Source: Siphonodentalium dalli
Lineage: Eukaryota > Mollusca > Scaphopoda > Gadilida > Siphonodentaliidae
Assembly (NCBI GenBank): GCA_032622095.1
Contig: CP136066.1
Span: forward strand, 231,016,961 to 231,080,960
Direction: 5' to 3'
Length of the DNA: 64,000 bases
Part shown: one piece after another, positions 10,109 to 21,850 of the stretch
How the letters are laid out: each line of letters begins with the position of its first letter
Numbering within the stretch: position 1 is the first letter of the stretch
Notes under the pieces: generated by a model
Database searches by the model: none
What the model saw: the letters and a program-made list of their open reading frames with translations, nothing else
What the model was told of the DNA's origin: nothing
Made by a program: the position numbers and the translations under genes

Positions 10109-13020
10109 AGTCTTGTTAGGCGGTCGATATGGCGGATTTTTGCATGTGTGTAGGTTAGTACCTATTGTTGACTTGTTGTTTATACTGGAGTTCTAGAGTT
10201 GGACTTTATTGTGGATTTGCATTACTGCAGGGTCGTGGCCAATCCACGGTATTCGCCTGCCGACGGTCAGTACGCACCAAAGAGCCCTCTGAAACATAAT
10301 AATAATTACCTGCCGTGTTGGTGGGGATGACTGGTAGAATTACCTGTTTGGGTTGTTGTTCCGTGTGTAGTTGGAAGAGAGTTTGACTATTAGACTTACC
10401 ATCCGTTTGTCAGGACTGTGTTAGTAACCTGGTCGACCTCGCGTGTGTATTAAGTTCTTAAGGTGTAGGTCTATTAGTTGTTTGTTGATTGTTAAATATT
10501 ATTAAATTGGAAGTATTGGTGTGACAATTGTGGGGGATTATCCCGGCATAGCACAGAAAGATCCCTGATCGCGCCGGCCTAGCAGAAACAGGCTCCATTC
10601 GGGAACTTTTATTACGCGTCGGAGGGTCGGAGGGTCAGAGGGTCGGAGGGTCGGATGTCGGAGGGGCCTGTGGCCTGTGAGTGAGAGGCCCCCGTATGCG
10701 CTTCGCGTACATTTTGACCTTAGACAGAGGCGGCCCTTTATGCGCTTGGCACATATTGTGATAATTTAAACAGTTTGATTTAAAACAAGAAATATGAAAT
10801 TTTGTTTTAATTAAATATGTTTATAAATAAAAAACAAATTTAAATTGAGCTCCTTGCTCAAATTAACAGACATTTTTTTTTATTTCTATTTTTTTAGTCT
10901 TTATAATTGTATTTTTTGTTAACACAATTTTGAAAAAGTAACGCCGTTATAATCTCCGCCAGGGTACCCCGAGTCACCACACCAAATTCGGCTAAATCGG
11001 TCTAGGGGAGAAAACTAAGAACGGACGTACGGACAGACAATCAGATCCTACTCTTTTATATGGTAACAGTTTCGAATGATCAGATTTTATAACCATAAAG
11101 TGTCAAGTGGTTTCTGGCACCATTCACGCGGTGTGTATATTGAGACAAGGTATGATATGAATTTGTGTAATTTTAGAAGGTGTTCTAGACTGATAAAAAA
11201 TTTAAGTTCAAGTGGCCTTGACACCACCTGTAGCAGAAGCGTTTTCTACGAAACTGTGGTTCTATATACTCCAGGGGTAAATTTTTTAGTACCCAAAAGT
11301 TATCATCGGCAGTAAAATTGATTTTCGGGAATTATAAACGGAAAAAGTTTGACTTTTTTTCATATTGATGTTGGAATCCAGACATAGTTGACCATGCTCG
11401 AAAAATCTGGTTTTCATCTAAAAATGCAATATTTTGGTAACTTTTTAATAAAAATAATATTTTCGATCACAAGATCAATGGCCATAACTCTTGGTACCCC
11501 AAATAATGATGGGCATTGCATATCAAATTATGAATGCCTATTCTGTACCAATGTAAGACATATATATATTGTCTATATGGTTTGGGATCATAATCCAGAT
11601 CAAGTTCAATGAATCTATGCCACCTTATTGCTGGGCCCCTGTCTATTGAAAGTGTGGAGTGTCACCTATATATAGATTCGCTCGCTCCTCTCACCAATTT
11701 ATGAAAGATTGCAGTTGATCCAACACTTGCGGTAAGGACGACAGCCTAAATCTGGGCTATTTTATGCGTGACTGCTATTAAATTGTGTTTTCATAATTCC
11801 CACGTGTTCATCATTGGTTACAATATGTATACGGCAGAGATTTTTTCCTTTGTATTTCATTAAAAACGACATCGAGTGCCATATATTAACATTGCGTGGC
11901 ATCTATACAATTGTGTTTGATCGTATATATTTGTATATATACGATAGAGATCTTTTCCATTGAATAACTTTCGACTTGGCGTGGAGGCTATTGATTCGTA
12001 CAACATATATTGGTTGTCTGACATCTATTAATTTTCATTGACGTATTTTGTGTTAAAACGACTTCTATTATTTTGGAATTTTTGTTGTTATTTGAATGCT
12101 ATTGATTTTCATTTGACGTATGTTCATTTTGAAACGACCTCTATTAATATGGAATTGAGTTATTAATTGTCCATTAACACATATTGATTTTAATTCACTC
12201 CAGAATGTGCTCCCAGTTCGATATTAATGAGTTTTAGTTTTCTACATCTCACTTCTCTTAACTGGACATATTTGCTGTTCATATACCATGTACTGCCACT
12301 TCGAGTACTTAAATCAATTAAAGATGTGTGGAATAGGGAAAATTTAAAACATAGGCTTAAGCAAACGAAAACGTAACGTGGTTATATTTGGACATGACAA
12401 AGACACAGTCTCACAAATATATTATTTCTTTCTTAGCAATAGACCAATTTATGTAGCTATCTCGAAATGTTATTCTCTCGTGATGGTTTACTCACAACCG
12501 AGAAATAGATGCATTGTGATAAAACAAAAAGTTCAATATTAGGGTTAATTTGAAAAAATACGCAGATCGCATCTTTCAATTCCATGTGTCTTGGACCTAT
12601 ATGAGAAATTAGTCTTCAGGATTTTGTTATGTAGTTTTGGAGGTTGGGAAATATTGCTATTATAAACACTACTGAATGATGGTTACTGAAGTTTACACTT
12701 AACTTGAACAAACTAAACCAACTGCAATAGTATAGTATGTAGATGAAACAAATTATGTAGAAGCAACAAATTATAACGTCCAAACTAGTTAAAGACTATA
12801 AAAATATATCTAATAATTTAGGAATAGGTTCCGTGTTCTCCTCTGATTACCTCATTGCGAACTGGTTAAACAACACAGCAAAAAACAAAACGCGAGATAT
12901 GTATCATCAGGAATGTTATGGTGAATTCAGTTCTTCTAAATTTCGTTTTGATCGAAATATTAAAGAACAGCACGAACAAGAAGATTATCTATCATAGCGA
13001 GAACTCATAGTCTTACACTG
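10109..13020. other. Intron sequence without a recognised gene
   Basis: A GC-richer stretch (10.2-10.7 kb) includes a short GGGTCGGA tandem run at about 10616-10665. Near 11000-11045 the phrase ACGGACGTACGGACAGACA resembles the tail of a common invertebrate dispersed repeat; this is from memory and untested. From 11.0 to 13.0 kb it is AT-rich, and short open frames at 11.1 and 11.4 kb look random. Confidence 0.5.
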
Positions 13021-13110
13021 AAGAAAACATATTAGTCAATAATATGACTAACTTAGGTTAGTCAACTATTTGTCCATATGATGACTAACTTAGTTTTGAG
13101 AGGGAACTAA
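13021..13110. repeat. Dispersed repeat with TTAGTCAT/ATGACTAA palindromes
   Basis: ATTAGTCAATAATATGACTAA, then TTAGTCAACTATTTGTCC and GATGACTAACTTAG. A related block lies in opposite orientation at about 55355-55530, on the other side of the 45-bp array. Confidence 0.6.
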
Positions 13111-13473
13111 TTTCTTGATAACTGAAATCTGTTTGTTTGAATATGTGTACATGTTTGTTTTGTATATTCTCAGTAAATAACTATTCGGTGTCTTGCAAAA
13201 GAAATCAGAATTAATTTTGCTTAATTATTGGTTGAAAGTTAAATAATATAACAGTTTAGAGTGACTCCCCTTATCCCAGATGCATGCTGGCTGTGAAAGA
13301 TCGATCAGTCTATTTTAGCCCGATCGAGCTATAGACCGATAAGTGGTTCACCAGACCTGTTTAAGATATCAGATTTATAATGTTTATACGGTTCAAGCCC
13401 CTTAGAGGCAACATATGACAATATATCTGCGATCAAGCACAAACCAGTGCGATTAATCGCAAACCTTTGTGAT

Positions 13474-14316
13474 AAATCGCCGATTGGTGTTTTGTACTTA
13501 ATTACATGTTTAATTAAATCGCCGATTGGTGTTTTGCACTTAATTCGATGTTTAATTAAATCGCCGATTGGTGTTTTGTACTTAATTGGATGTTTAATTA
13601 AATCGCCGATAGGTGTTTGTACTTAATTAGATGTTTAATTAAATCGCCTATTGATGTTTTGTACTTAATTAGATGTTTAATTAAATCGCCGATTGGTGTT
13701 TTGCACTTAATTAGATGTTTAATTAAATCGCTGATTGGTGTTTTGTACTTAATTAGATGTATAATTAAATCGCCGATTGGTGTTTTGTACTTAATTAGAT
13801 GTTTAATTAAATCGCCTATTGATGTTTTGTACTTAATTAGAAGTTTAATTAAATCGCCGATTGGTGTTTTGTACTTAATTAGATGTTTAATTAAACCGCC
13901 GATTGATTGGTGTTTTGCACTTAAATACATGTTTAATTAAATCGCCGATTGGTGTTTTGTACTTAATTAGATGTTTAAGTAAATCGCTGATTGGTCTTTT
14001 GTACTTAATTAGATGCATAATTAAATCGCCGATTGGTGTTTTGTACTTAATTAGATGTTTAATTAAATCTCCGAATGGTGTTTTGCACTTAATTATATGT
14101 TTAATTAAATCACCGATTGGTGTTTTGCACTTAATTATATGTTTAATTAAATCGCCGATTGGTGTTTTGAACTTAATTAGATGTTTAATTAAATCGCCGA
14201 TTGGTGTTTTGCACTTAATTAGATGTTTAATTAAATCGCTGATTGGTGTTTTGTACTTAATTAGATGTTTAATTAAATGGCCGATTGGTTTTTTGTACTT
14301 AATTAGATGTTTAAAC
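13474..14316. repeat. 42-bp minisatellite, about 20 copies
   Basis: The unit is ATCGCCGATTGGTGTTTTG, then TACTTAATTAGATGTTTAATTA. The period of 42 is a multiple of three and most copies lack stops in one frame on each strand, giving 14-residue repeats (LIRCLIKSPIGVLY on plus, LIKHLIKYKTPIGD on minus). I read these as by-products: the two strands are open over the same stretch, copies differ at sites that do not favour one frame, and no other gene feature is present. A 4-bp insertion near 13905 shifts the frame. Confidence 0.95.
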
Positions 14317-14408
14317 GCCGTGGCATCATTTAGAATAGCATGCCACATCGTTAAATTTGCCGTCGAATTTTTTCCTTATTTCAAAAGCTTGGTACATGGG
14401 CAGGTTCT

Positions 14409-14627
14409 CCACATAGTACCTATCTATTTCGTACTCTAGAGTACCAAATATCTAGGTACTTTGTATTGTACCTAAATATTTGGTACTCTAGAGTACCCGA
14501 TGGTGTACTCCACAGTACCTGTACTCCAGAGTACCTGGGTATCTGATACTCCAGAGTACCAACAATATTTGGTACTCCAGAGTACAATATTTGGTACTCC
14601 GGAGTACCAACAATTTGGTACTCCCCA
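14409..14627. repeat. Cluster of eight GTACTC/GAGTAC palindromes
   Basis: GGTACTCTAGAGTACC (about 14478) and GGTACTCCGGAGTACC (about 14594) are perfect 16-bp palindromes. Six near-copies lie between and around them at irregular 15-50-bp spacing. In RNA each could form a small hairpin. The cluster starts about 130 bp downstream, in gene direction, of the donor of exon C. Confidence 0.85.
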
Positions 14628-14757
14628 CGGGACAAGTTCAGTACCTGCGGAAAACCTATTGTTTTAAGAGTGTAGTAACAATATGCCGTACTGTAGTTGG
14701 ATACAGATAATGCATTCCTCGACTTAGTGGGGTGGTCTATATCTTGTGGATACTTAC

Positions 14758-14958
14758 CCATCTTCCATAGTGCATGACACTGTGGTAGTCGTATGGTGTG
14801 CCAAAGCTGGAATAATTTGTCGAACTTTTTTCGAAATTATGCTCATTTCCAGGAATGATGTTCTCGTAGTTTATTTGAACGAAGTCGTCTCGGTCTGCTC
14901 TAGTTTGTTCATGGTGCAACCCGAGCAAATGACCTATTTCGTGCGCAGCGGCTCCTTT
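14758..14958 (-). CDS. Astacin-like metalloprotease, exon C (zinc site and Met-turn)
   Basis: Exon of 201 bp, 67 codons, phase 0 at both ends. It encodes the catalytic centre of a peptidase M12A enzyme: HEIGHLLGLHH is the HExxHxxGxxH zinc motif with its catalytic Glu, followed by EQTRADRDDF as in the family, then YDYHSVMHYG, the Met-turn with the Tyr ligand. All key residues are intact. The acceptor is TTTACACAG (AG at 14960-14959) and the donor is GTAAGT from 14757, both strong. The longer open frame to 14994 would start in the intron; the family's Cys just before KGAAAHE must come from the preceding exon. Its joined product with exon D reads smoothly. I infer a secreted or membrane protease; which subfamily (tolloid, meprin, hatching enzyme or other) cannot be told without the rest. 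Confidence 0.93.
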
Positions 14959-15229
14959 CTGTGTAAACATAGATCTAGCTTTAAGCGATGACATATGTTA
15001 CAGTTAAAACGTATAATTAGATATTATATATAATAACTGAACAATTCAGTAAATATGTATAATACCTGATTTCGCCAGATATTACATATAATATATGTCA
15101 TTTACAGTATAATAACTGACATTACGAGCATTAGACATATTTAAGGAGAACAACACCTTTTTAAGTTTATATAATTATATTATCCATAACAAATCAGATA
15201 ACAAAGTAAGAACAGGGCATGAGGACATA
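14959..15229. other. Start of the 40-kb intron, AT-rich
   Basis: It contains TATATATAATAACTGA, which is also found near 23065, so a small dispersed repeat may be shared. No gene. Confidence 0.4.
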
Positions 15230-15510
15230 AAACTGAAACTGAGGATAGACTGCACTTCATTGCTAAATGCCCATCATACTAAGAAGCAAATATATCATAG
15301 AACATATAATAGATATAACAGAACATCTCCTCACAAACAAATTGTGCAACAGTGGAAACCAACCACTTAAACAATATGAAATACTCACCCAGCTAGTGAT
15401 TGACTGCACAAAACTAATCGAAACAGATGACCATACAACCTTACATTGTATTGAGGAAGCCGCAAGAAACTACATATATTCAATACATACAATAAGAACT
15501 AATATATAAA
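15230..15510 (+). pseudogene. C-terminal remnant of a LINE ORF2
   Basis: The plus strand reads TEDRLHFIAKCPSY and then a stop. This is the His-Cys half of the zinc knuckle at the end of many LINE ORF2 proteins (EDxxHFxxxCPxY). In a shifted frame a 78-codon stretch follows (RSKYIIEHI...), as expected for the tail after the knuckle. Stop and frameshift show decay. Confidence 0.5.
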
Positions 15511-16254
15511 AAAATCAAATGGCCAGAACATGACTTTAAGTGTTGATGGGGAGACACAACCATCGGAAGAGTGTAAAAAAAACATGCAAAAACAAAAAAC
15601 AAATAAGCAGATATTTTAATAATTGCAGATTTTAAAATTGTTTTTATCTACCTACCAAATATTTTAAACAATAGAGCTGTAGGAGCTACTGAGAGCTAAT
15701 TGAAGCTCAAAATCACATGTGCACAAGAAAACCATAATCAGAAATGGTAACGCCCTCAAGATCATATTATTAGCCATAAATATAAATTATAATATAAAAT
15801 ATATTGGTTACATGAATGCTCCGCCTCAGAATTCCGCCAAAACAACTAATCCTTCAAATTATTACAAAAATACTACGGCTTATTACTGCAGGTTTCTCAT
15901 TCACCACACCAGAAAGCTTCTAAATGCGGTTCAAAGATCGAAGGCATTGTGTTCCCGCCATAAACTCTTCAAGAGTGCATGGCCCAGCCAATGTTCATAC
16001 CTAAACATCGAAAGCAATTAACGCGGTCATAATAGTTACATACTGCAACTATAAGACATCCAGCGAATACACACACAACGAAAACCCGAAATGTGTTGTC
16101 CTGCGATATATCCCATCGCTATAGCTCAATTTGACACGGCCAGATTAGCCTTCCTACAATATCCTAACACAATAAAGCTTCTCAAATCATCTGCATAGTC
16201 AATAAAACTTTCACGAAGTTGGACATCGACACTTTCTAATCGCTCTACATAAGC
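15511..16254. other. Probable decayed LINE sequence
   Basis: Between two LINE remnants; a 100-codon open frame at 15719-16021 is not recognisable. Probably worn retrotransposon DNA. Confidence 0.3.
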
Positions 16255-16870
16255 ATGATCAGGTCAGTCCTATCATCGAATACTGTAACTCTTCGTGGAG
16301 CCCACATCACAAATATCAAAGCATTGTGTTAGAGAAATATAAAGAAAAGCAACGAAACTAGTTCGTCAAATCAAAACTCTATGATACCGAGACCGAATGA
16401 TAAGATTCAATCTGATGTCTTTAAAATATCGAAGATTTAGAGGAGATCTAATCGATGTATATAAATTGTTGAATGGTCATTACAATATCAATGCCTGTGA
16501 CCTATTAGAAAGACATTCATCAGGAAGAACAAGCGGCCATAATAAAAAGCTACAGATGCCCATTGTTAACAAGGCCATTGGAAAATATTTCTTCACGCAG
16601 AGGGTGGTAAATAGCTGGAACTCTCTCCACGACTTCACTATTGAGGCTCCAACACTCGATCAATTCAAAATATACAGAAATCAGTCTTCTATTATATAAC
16701 ATACGAGTTCGACGACAAGTAATATGTTCAAGTGACTCAGAAGTAAATATCGAATGACGATACATATATTTGTAAACAAACATTGCAAATAATGTTATTG
16801 GAATAAAAGTCGCAAGACTTGTTCCGTATTACGATGATGATGATGATGATGATGTCGATGATGCTGATGA
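16255..16870 (+). mobile_element. 5'-truncated CR1-like LINE, 3' end
   Basis: In one frame from about 16264 the sequence reads SPIIEYCNSSWSPHHK, the RP-IEY-WSPH motif C-terminal to the reverse transcriptase palm of CR1-type LINEs. After a stop and frame change, a 100-codon frame (16397-16699) holds KYRRFRGDLIDVYKLL and KYFFTQRVVNSWNSL, the conserved end of these proteins. A signal AATAAA (16802-16807) and a (GAT)n tail (about 16833-16870) mark the 3' end. Stops and frameshifts make it inactive. Confidence 0.75.
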
Positions 16871-16926
16871 CATGATTGATAGAACAAACCACTATTATGA
16901 TGATCGTGTCGTTATTTGTCTAACAT

Positions 16927-17330
16927 ACATATCAATTGACCTATACGCAACCGTTCCTTCATTAAAATCAACATATTTCGACCATTTTAGGTGCCCTCCG
17001 CGAATTCGGGGACCTACGCAAATACGGACCTACTGCAAATTGTGACACCGATCAGCACCAATTAACGAACCGTGGCTGACTCGGCTGTATCCGACTAACA
17101 TCTTTAAAATACGCATCAATTGAGATATAAGCACCCGTTCCCTCATTAAAATCAACATATTTCGACAATGTTATGAGACCTCCGCGAATTGCGATATACA
17201 CACCCGTTCCCTCATTAAAATCAACATATTTCGACCATTTTAGGGGATTTACCTCCGCAAATAGGGGACCTACTGCAAACTGTCACACCGATCAGAACCT
17301 AATTAACGAACCGGTGGATGACTCGGCTGT
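16927..17330. repeat. Diverged direct repeats of about 180 bp
   Basis: CCTCATTAAAATCAACATAT, then TTCGAC, is found at about 16960, 17140 and 17210, and CACCGATCAG and TAATTAACGAACCG recur near 17050 and 17290. The unit restarts at 18059 (CTTTAAAATACGTATCAATT) after the inserted element at 17339-18050. Confidence 0.75.
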
Positions 17331-17338
17331 CTCAGACT

Positions 17339-18050
17339 CAGGGTTCGCGCTGCCTATTGCCAATTTAGCAAATTGCTATAAAAAAATGAAATGGCTCCAA
17401 AAAAATCCCGATTGGCTACAAAAAGTGGCACCTAGCTTTTTGGCATTTGGCAATTGGTACCCATCGGGCATATACTAAAGCTTGCAGTCAATCGGTCGGA
17501 AACAAAACACACATCGATATCCGGTCGCGACATAGCTAAGTGTGTCCTAATTGAAAGGGTATAATAGATTCGCGGCTTATGTCAGATCGACTTATTTTAT
17601 CGCGGGGGTGAAATGGTTTCGAATTTCTACTCGATAATAACACTAAGAACGGCTATTGACTCCAATTTGACAAACATTAGTCAAACAAAGGGCTTCCTGA
17701 AGTCTACATCGTTAGGACGCTGTGTGTTGATAGTAGGTGTTAGGTGATAAATTATCATAAATATCTCCTTCGTGACAGACAGCAAATGTGAATCGTAAGT
17801 GCAAGTTAGATTTAAGACACGCAACACCCTTCTAAAATGAAAAAAAGTTACTGATTTCTTCGGACATTCAGACATTATATAAATGAATATATTCATATAA
17901 TATATAATTTGCTTGTTTTTTTTTTTCAAAAGTGGCACCAAAAAATACTGGTCGGAAAAAAGTGGCAACAGAAAGTATAAAGTGGCTCTAAAAATAATGC
18001 AATTGGCAACAGTGTTGGCACCTGGACATTTTGGGCCAGCGCGAACCCTG
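17339..18050. mobile_element. 712-bp non-autonomous hAT-type element
   Basis: The ends are exact inverted repeats, CAGGGTTCGCGCTG and CAGCGCGAACCCTG. They are flanked by a perfect 8-bp target duplication, CTCAGACT, at 17331-17338 and 18051-18058. CA...TG ends plus an 8-bp duplication are diagnostic for the hAT superfamily. No transposase remains. The ends differ at one base from those of the element at 58152-59206, so the two probably used the same or a related transposase. It interrupts the 180-bp repeat. Confidence 0.9.
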
Positions 18051-18058
18051 CTCAGACT

Positions 18059-18787
18059 ACACTCTTTAAAATACGTATCAATTGACATAGGCATTTTACA
18101 AATTATATTTTTTATTTCTTCTATTTGTAATTGGCATAGCTTATCAGAAACCAAAATCAACGACAATAAACGAAATTGAAATTGCAACTACACCTTTTAC
18201 CGGACTACAACTTTTAAAGCAGCAGGGTACGCGACCATACCAAATATAAACAAGCTTTAGCCCCCAATTCACCACAAAAAGACCCCATGCCCCCAGCCAC
18301 CTTCCCAATATGGGCTCCATTCATACCCTAATTCACCCCAAAAGCCCTCCGAGAGCATACTATTATTTTTAAGAAAAACCATTAAAACCCAAAAATATTA
18401 CACGAAAAACGGAGGGCCTAGGGACAACCCACTACCCTCGCCGGCCCGGGATATCCTTTTAGATACACCCGTGACAATGGATATATCCAACCAGAGGCAC
18501 AATGAGCTAGGGTAAAAACACATGTCAATGGCTTACTTTGAGCTATGTAGACCTCTGTGCAAGGCGCTGTATGGTGAAGTACTGCGAGGTTCATCTGGCC
18601 CGAATGCGAAAAGGAGCAATCACAAAACCTTGCCGTGTTTTGCGGTAACGGGGTAACGAACGAAATATCACTTTGTTTGAGGTGCGGTTACAGAAAAGAG
18701 AAAACAAAATTATGGCACCGAGAGCAAAGGGCTGTAGGTAAGGAATTTGCTCGGCTTGCGGCCATTGACGTTTTCTATTAGAGAGAT
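18059..18787. other. Sequence between two elements
   Basis: The first 50 bp continue the 180-bp repeat. The rest becomes richer in GC after about 18.2 kb and may already belong to the polymerase element, but I could not find its end. Confidence 0.35.
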
Positions 18788-19342
18788 GTGGTTACAGTGA
18801 GTATATCCATTCAAGGCATGTCTACTGCACGCGAGCTTCGAGCCCAAGCCAAATATCTAGGTTTGACGAGGTATTCCTCACTTCGAAAGATTGAGCAGTT
18901 CAATGCGATTTTCTCTCTCCGTGCTGCAGAGCGTGTTTCACGTCTGCAGCGGGCCCAGAAGACAGGCCAGTTCCCGACCATTCTTGGGGATCGGGGCAAC
19001 CCCCACAAGCGCGGTCAGATAGGCCGCGAGATTAAACAGATCGACGCCGATGTTACAGCGTCTCTGCGAGCGAAAGCGCTCGAGAGGAGACCAACTAGGA
19101 GAAGAGAACTGTTGAGGCACGGCGGCGTAAGGAAGCGCCGATGGGATGTCCTGCGGAGCATGATGCGAGAAGGTCCTGAGATCCTAACAAAATTGAGGGA
19201 GAGGGTGCAATTTGACTTGGATATCCGGGTCCCGCACCCGGTGAGACTCCCGGCTTACGAACTGTGGGTTGGCATGATGAACGATGCCAAAGACGAGTTG
19301 AAGTCGGCGGCGCAGCCGCAGTCTATTCCACATGGAGAGTAG
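18788..19342 (+). CDS. SAP/Rho-N-like leader protein of the large element, 184 codons
   Basis: The frame is open but the start may not be a true ATG (it is GTG at 18788; an ATG for MSTARELRAQ lies at 18818). Residues about 10-40 (STARELRAQAKYLGL, then YSSLRKIEQ) have the helix-helix pattern of SAP or Rho N-terminal domains, which bind nucleic acid. A basic middle part follows (RRPTRRRELL, RKRRW). The rest is not recognisable. It may be the N-terminus of the polymerase protein or a separate protein. It is the only long undamaged frame of the element on this strand. Confidence 0.5.
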   Translation: MVTVSISIQGMSTARELRAQAKYLGLTRYSSLRKIEQFNAIFSLRAAERVSRLQRAQKTGQFPTILGDRGNPHKRGQIGREIKQIDADVTASLRAKALERRPTRRRELLRHGGVRKRRWDVLRSMMREGPEILTKLRERVQFDLDIRVPHPVRLPAYELWVGMMNDAKDELKSAAQPQSIPHGE

Positions 19343-19411
19343 AGAGAGTTGACGTCAACGACGTCGCTGCTGCCCACGGGGATAAAAAAGCACTAAATGC
19401 CCGCATGACAA

Positions 19412-19753
19412 ATGAGAGGGCAGCACAGCTCCTTACGACCATATCATAGGGCGAGTTCGTCCTACAAATCAAGTACTTACGTGAGCGTAACGATCGTAAG
19501 TTGGTCGTCGAGGATAAGTTCGACACGGACAGAGGGGAAGAAGGGACAAGGTATTGTTGAAATCACTGAAGACACGAAGCCTGGTGCGTTGAGCGAAATA
19601 TACCAGGTGTTTTACCACCAGAACGCATACCCAGTCACCGCGGTTGTCTACGGTATCTACCACACCAGATACCCATACCCTGCAAACATAGCCTCAATGA
19701 TGGACGGCTACCTCAACTTTGTTGAGTGGTGGAACATTTTGAAGGTGCTCTGA
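19412..19753 (+). pseudogene. Element-derived coding fragment, function unknown
   Basis: The part IYQVFYHQNAYPVTAVVYGI to FVEWW (about 19590-19735) looks like protein sequence, with a tyrosine- and proline-rich segment (YHTRYPYPANIASMMDGYL). It ends in a frame that overlaps the next fragment by 28 bp, which points to a frameshift in one original gene. I do not recognise the domain. Confidence 0.4.
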
Positions 19754-21171
19754 GAGGGCAGGGACTCACGCCCACGAGGAGAAAGAAAATTGAGGAGTGG
19801 GAGAAGCAAATTCATCAAACAAGGGCCGCTGTTGATGATGTCACCGCCATCGAGAAGATACTGAAGCGAGCGATCATTATCAATGATATAGCCGGCGAGG
19901 ACATTTACAACAGTGGAAAATACCAGGCCAGTATATGGAAACCAATCGAGCTCATCTGCCACAACGGCCATGTATGGTCCAAAGACCTGCACTTCCATCA
20001 ATCTAGGAAGGTCCACTTTTACGAAGGTGACGTCTGGCAAGCAATCAGAGGGGCAACACAGGACGATCCGATTGCAGTCTGGCTTCTCGGGGGCCAAGAC
20101 AGACAGCTCAATGTCGACCAGTTTGTGCTCCAAGACGGCCGCACCTACAGGGCACAGGAGACTGACCAAAACCTCCAGGAAGCATGTAAGGAAAACTGGG
20201 CGATGAGTCGGTCGCATACCGAGCCTTCGGGTGAACCACGCAGCCAGTATCATGGCCAAAGACCACAACGGCTGGAAACCGATCCCGGCTAACATCGGAG
20301 ATGACATCCAGAAAGCCTGTGTCGAGCATGGTCACGGATGCCTCTGGAATGCAATGGGCTACGATACAAGAGACGTCGTCAGCATGGACATGAAAGCCTG
20401 CTACCCGGCCAGCTTCCAAGGTCGCGGCGAGGCCAAGCCATATTTGACAGATTCGGGCACCCCAGCCACCGCATGCGCATGGCCCGGGTCGCAATCAACG
20501 GCCCCCTCCCCAATATATCGGCACGGTTTCGCCGATGTCCAGTGATGGGAGTTCGCCCTAACTGCCATCCCGTTATCCCCGCCTGGTTTGGAAAGCACAT
20601 CGCAGATCAGGGCTGGTCCCCACACCCCTGCTCGCCTTCCTGATTGAGTTAGGTCTCCTGAAGAGTTTGAAGATCCGTGAGGCCAGCATCACCTTTGAGA
20701 AACAAACCGAGGTCTGGCTCCCCGAAGATCGTAATCAAGGCTGCAGCATCATAGGCAACTTCACCCAGGGCAGCAAGGCCGACGGTAATAGACTGACACG
20801 GAGGCTTGTGGTCGACCATAGAGAGCTTGACTTCTTGGTAAGTGACACCCGCAAAAGTGGCACTCTGGTTGCGCACCCACCGGTGTCCCTTGGGCCACAT
20901 ACTCACATAATACGATGGCTCGCAGCCCTAGTACACCCACTTTAGGGCCTCAATGCTCAACACATCAACCTCTTCGCTGGCAAGATTTGAACCCGATGAG
21001 GCTGTCCGGGTGGCCACTGATAGCATTTACGTCCAGAAGACCGCGTTGCAGAAGCTTGACGGTGCCACAGGAGGAGCATCTCCCGGGGAAAAGCTGCAAC
21101 TGTCTCAGGTATCACTACGAGCTAACCCTCAGAATTTCATCCCATGTGTCATCATGTGGGACGAGGTATGA
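19726..21171 (+). pseudogene. Family-B DNA polymerase fragments
   Basis: Four frame segments in a row (19726-20292, 20231-20545, 20338-20643, 20667-20945, then 20953-21171) share a smooth product if read across frameshifts. The polymerase is shown by MDMKACYPASF at about 20385-20417, motif A with the metal-binding Asp and the YP of family B, and VATDSIYVQ at about 21010-21036, motif C (usually YxDTDS). A motif B helix was not found in the damaged part between. The 19726 segment, with the phrase HVWSKDLHFHQ, would lie N-terminal to the palm. In an intact element this enzyme would replicate the element's DNA. At least three frameshifts make it non-functional. Confidence 0.7.
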
Positions 21172-21850
21172 ACTGTGCCCCGGCATATCCTGGAGATGTT
21201 CTTGGGCTGGCTTGACCAACACGGTGTCCAGGTAATTTGCTGCGGGGATCAAGGACAGCCGCCACCGATTGCAGGTGAAATGCCTCACCAATGCCTGCAA
21301 AAAAGGCAGACTACTACGAAGAGGTTGGCGTCGACTTCAGAGCAAAAGGTGAAGCCCTCAAGGCCCTGAAAATGTATACGCCTTCATAGTGACAAAGTCC
21401 AGTGCCAGGATATGCGGAAGGCTCTCTCCGGCTGCCTGGAGTGGGACCGGTTTGTGGAGCAGTTGATCAGAAGCCGTCAGAAGGTCCGCGACGGGGTACA
21501 GGAGCTGTTGCTCCGACGCCATAAGGAGCATTTCCTAGATGCCCCAGTGCCTATCCTTTACCACCCCAAGGACAGCCGAAACAGAACATTGACTTCGCAA
21601 TCCCGGACAGTGACCCGCCGCGTAGAGAAGAGCTCGTTCTCCACGACGTCGTCGCAGTATCCATCGAGGCCGCCGAGTGTGTTATTAAAACCGATGATTG
21701 GCGCCTGGGCTATGCCCTCACATCCACCCGAGCTATGGTCTTACGATCCATGAACCACAGAAGGTCTGGATCATCGGCGACTAACTCCAGTGTCCAATAT
21801 CTGCTACTTAGCCGTATCTCGCGTGGAGTATATGCAACGGCTCGGGCGGG
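21115..21850 (+). pseudogene. SF1 helicase fragments (Pif1/RecD-like)
   Basis: Directly after the polymerase palm, in the same frame, CVIMWDEV at about 21148-21168 is a Walker B motif. A TGA stop at 21169-21171 interrupts it. VICCGDQGQPPPIAGE at about 21232-21279 is motif III (GDxxQLPP), and YLAVSRVEY near 21805-21831 is motif VI. A worn motif before it (DDWRLGYALT, about 21694-21723) is where YAxTxHxxQG is expected. The Walker A loop is absent: the space between polymerase motif C and Walker B, only about 120 bp, is too short, so it was probably lost by deletion. A fused polymerase-helicase gene is implied. Confidence 0.65.

Noticed and set aside
13598-14439. Repetitive proteins from the 42-bp minisatellite
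   Set aside because: Open on both strands over the same DNA; explained by the period of 42 and by lack of stops in the unit.
14420-14761. 113-codon minus-strand gene next to exon C
   Set aside because: It consists of the GTACTC palindrome cluster read in one frame and begins inside the splice donor of exon C.
14959-14994. ATG at 14994 as start of the protease exon
   Set aside because: The sequence TTTACACAG just before KGAAAHE is a strong splice acceptor, and the residues before it do not match the family.
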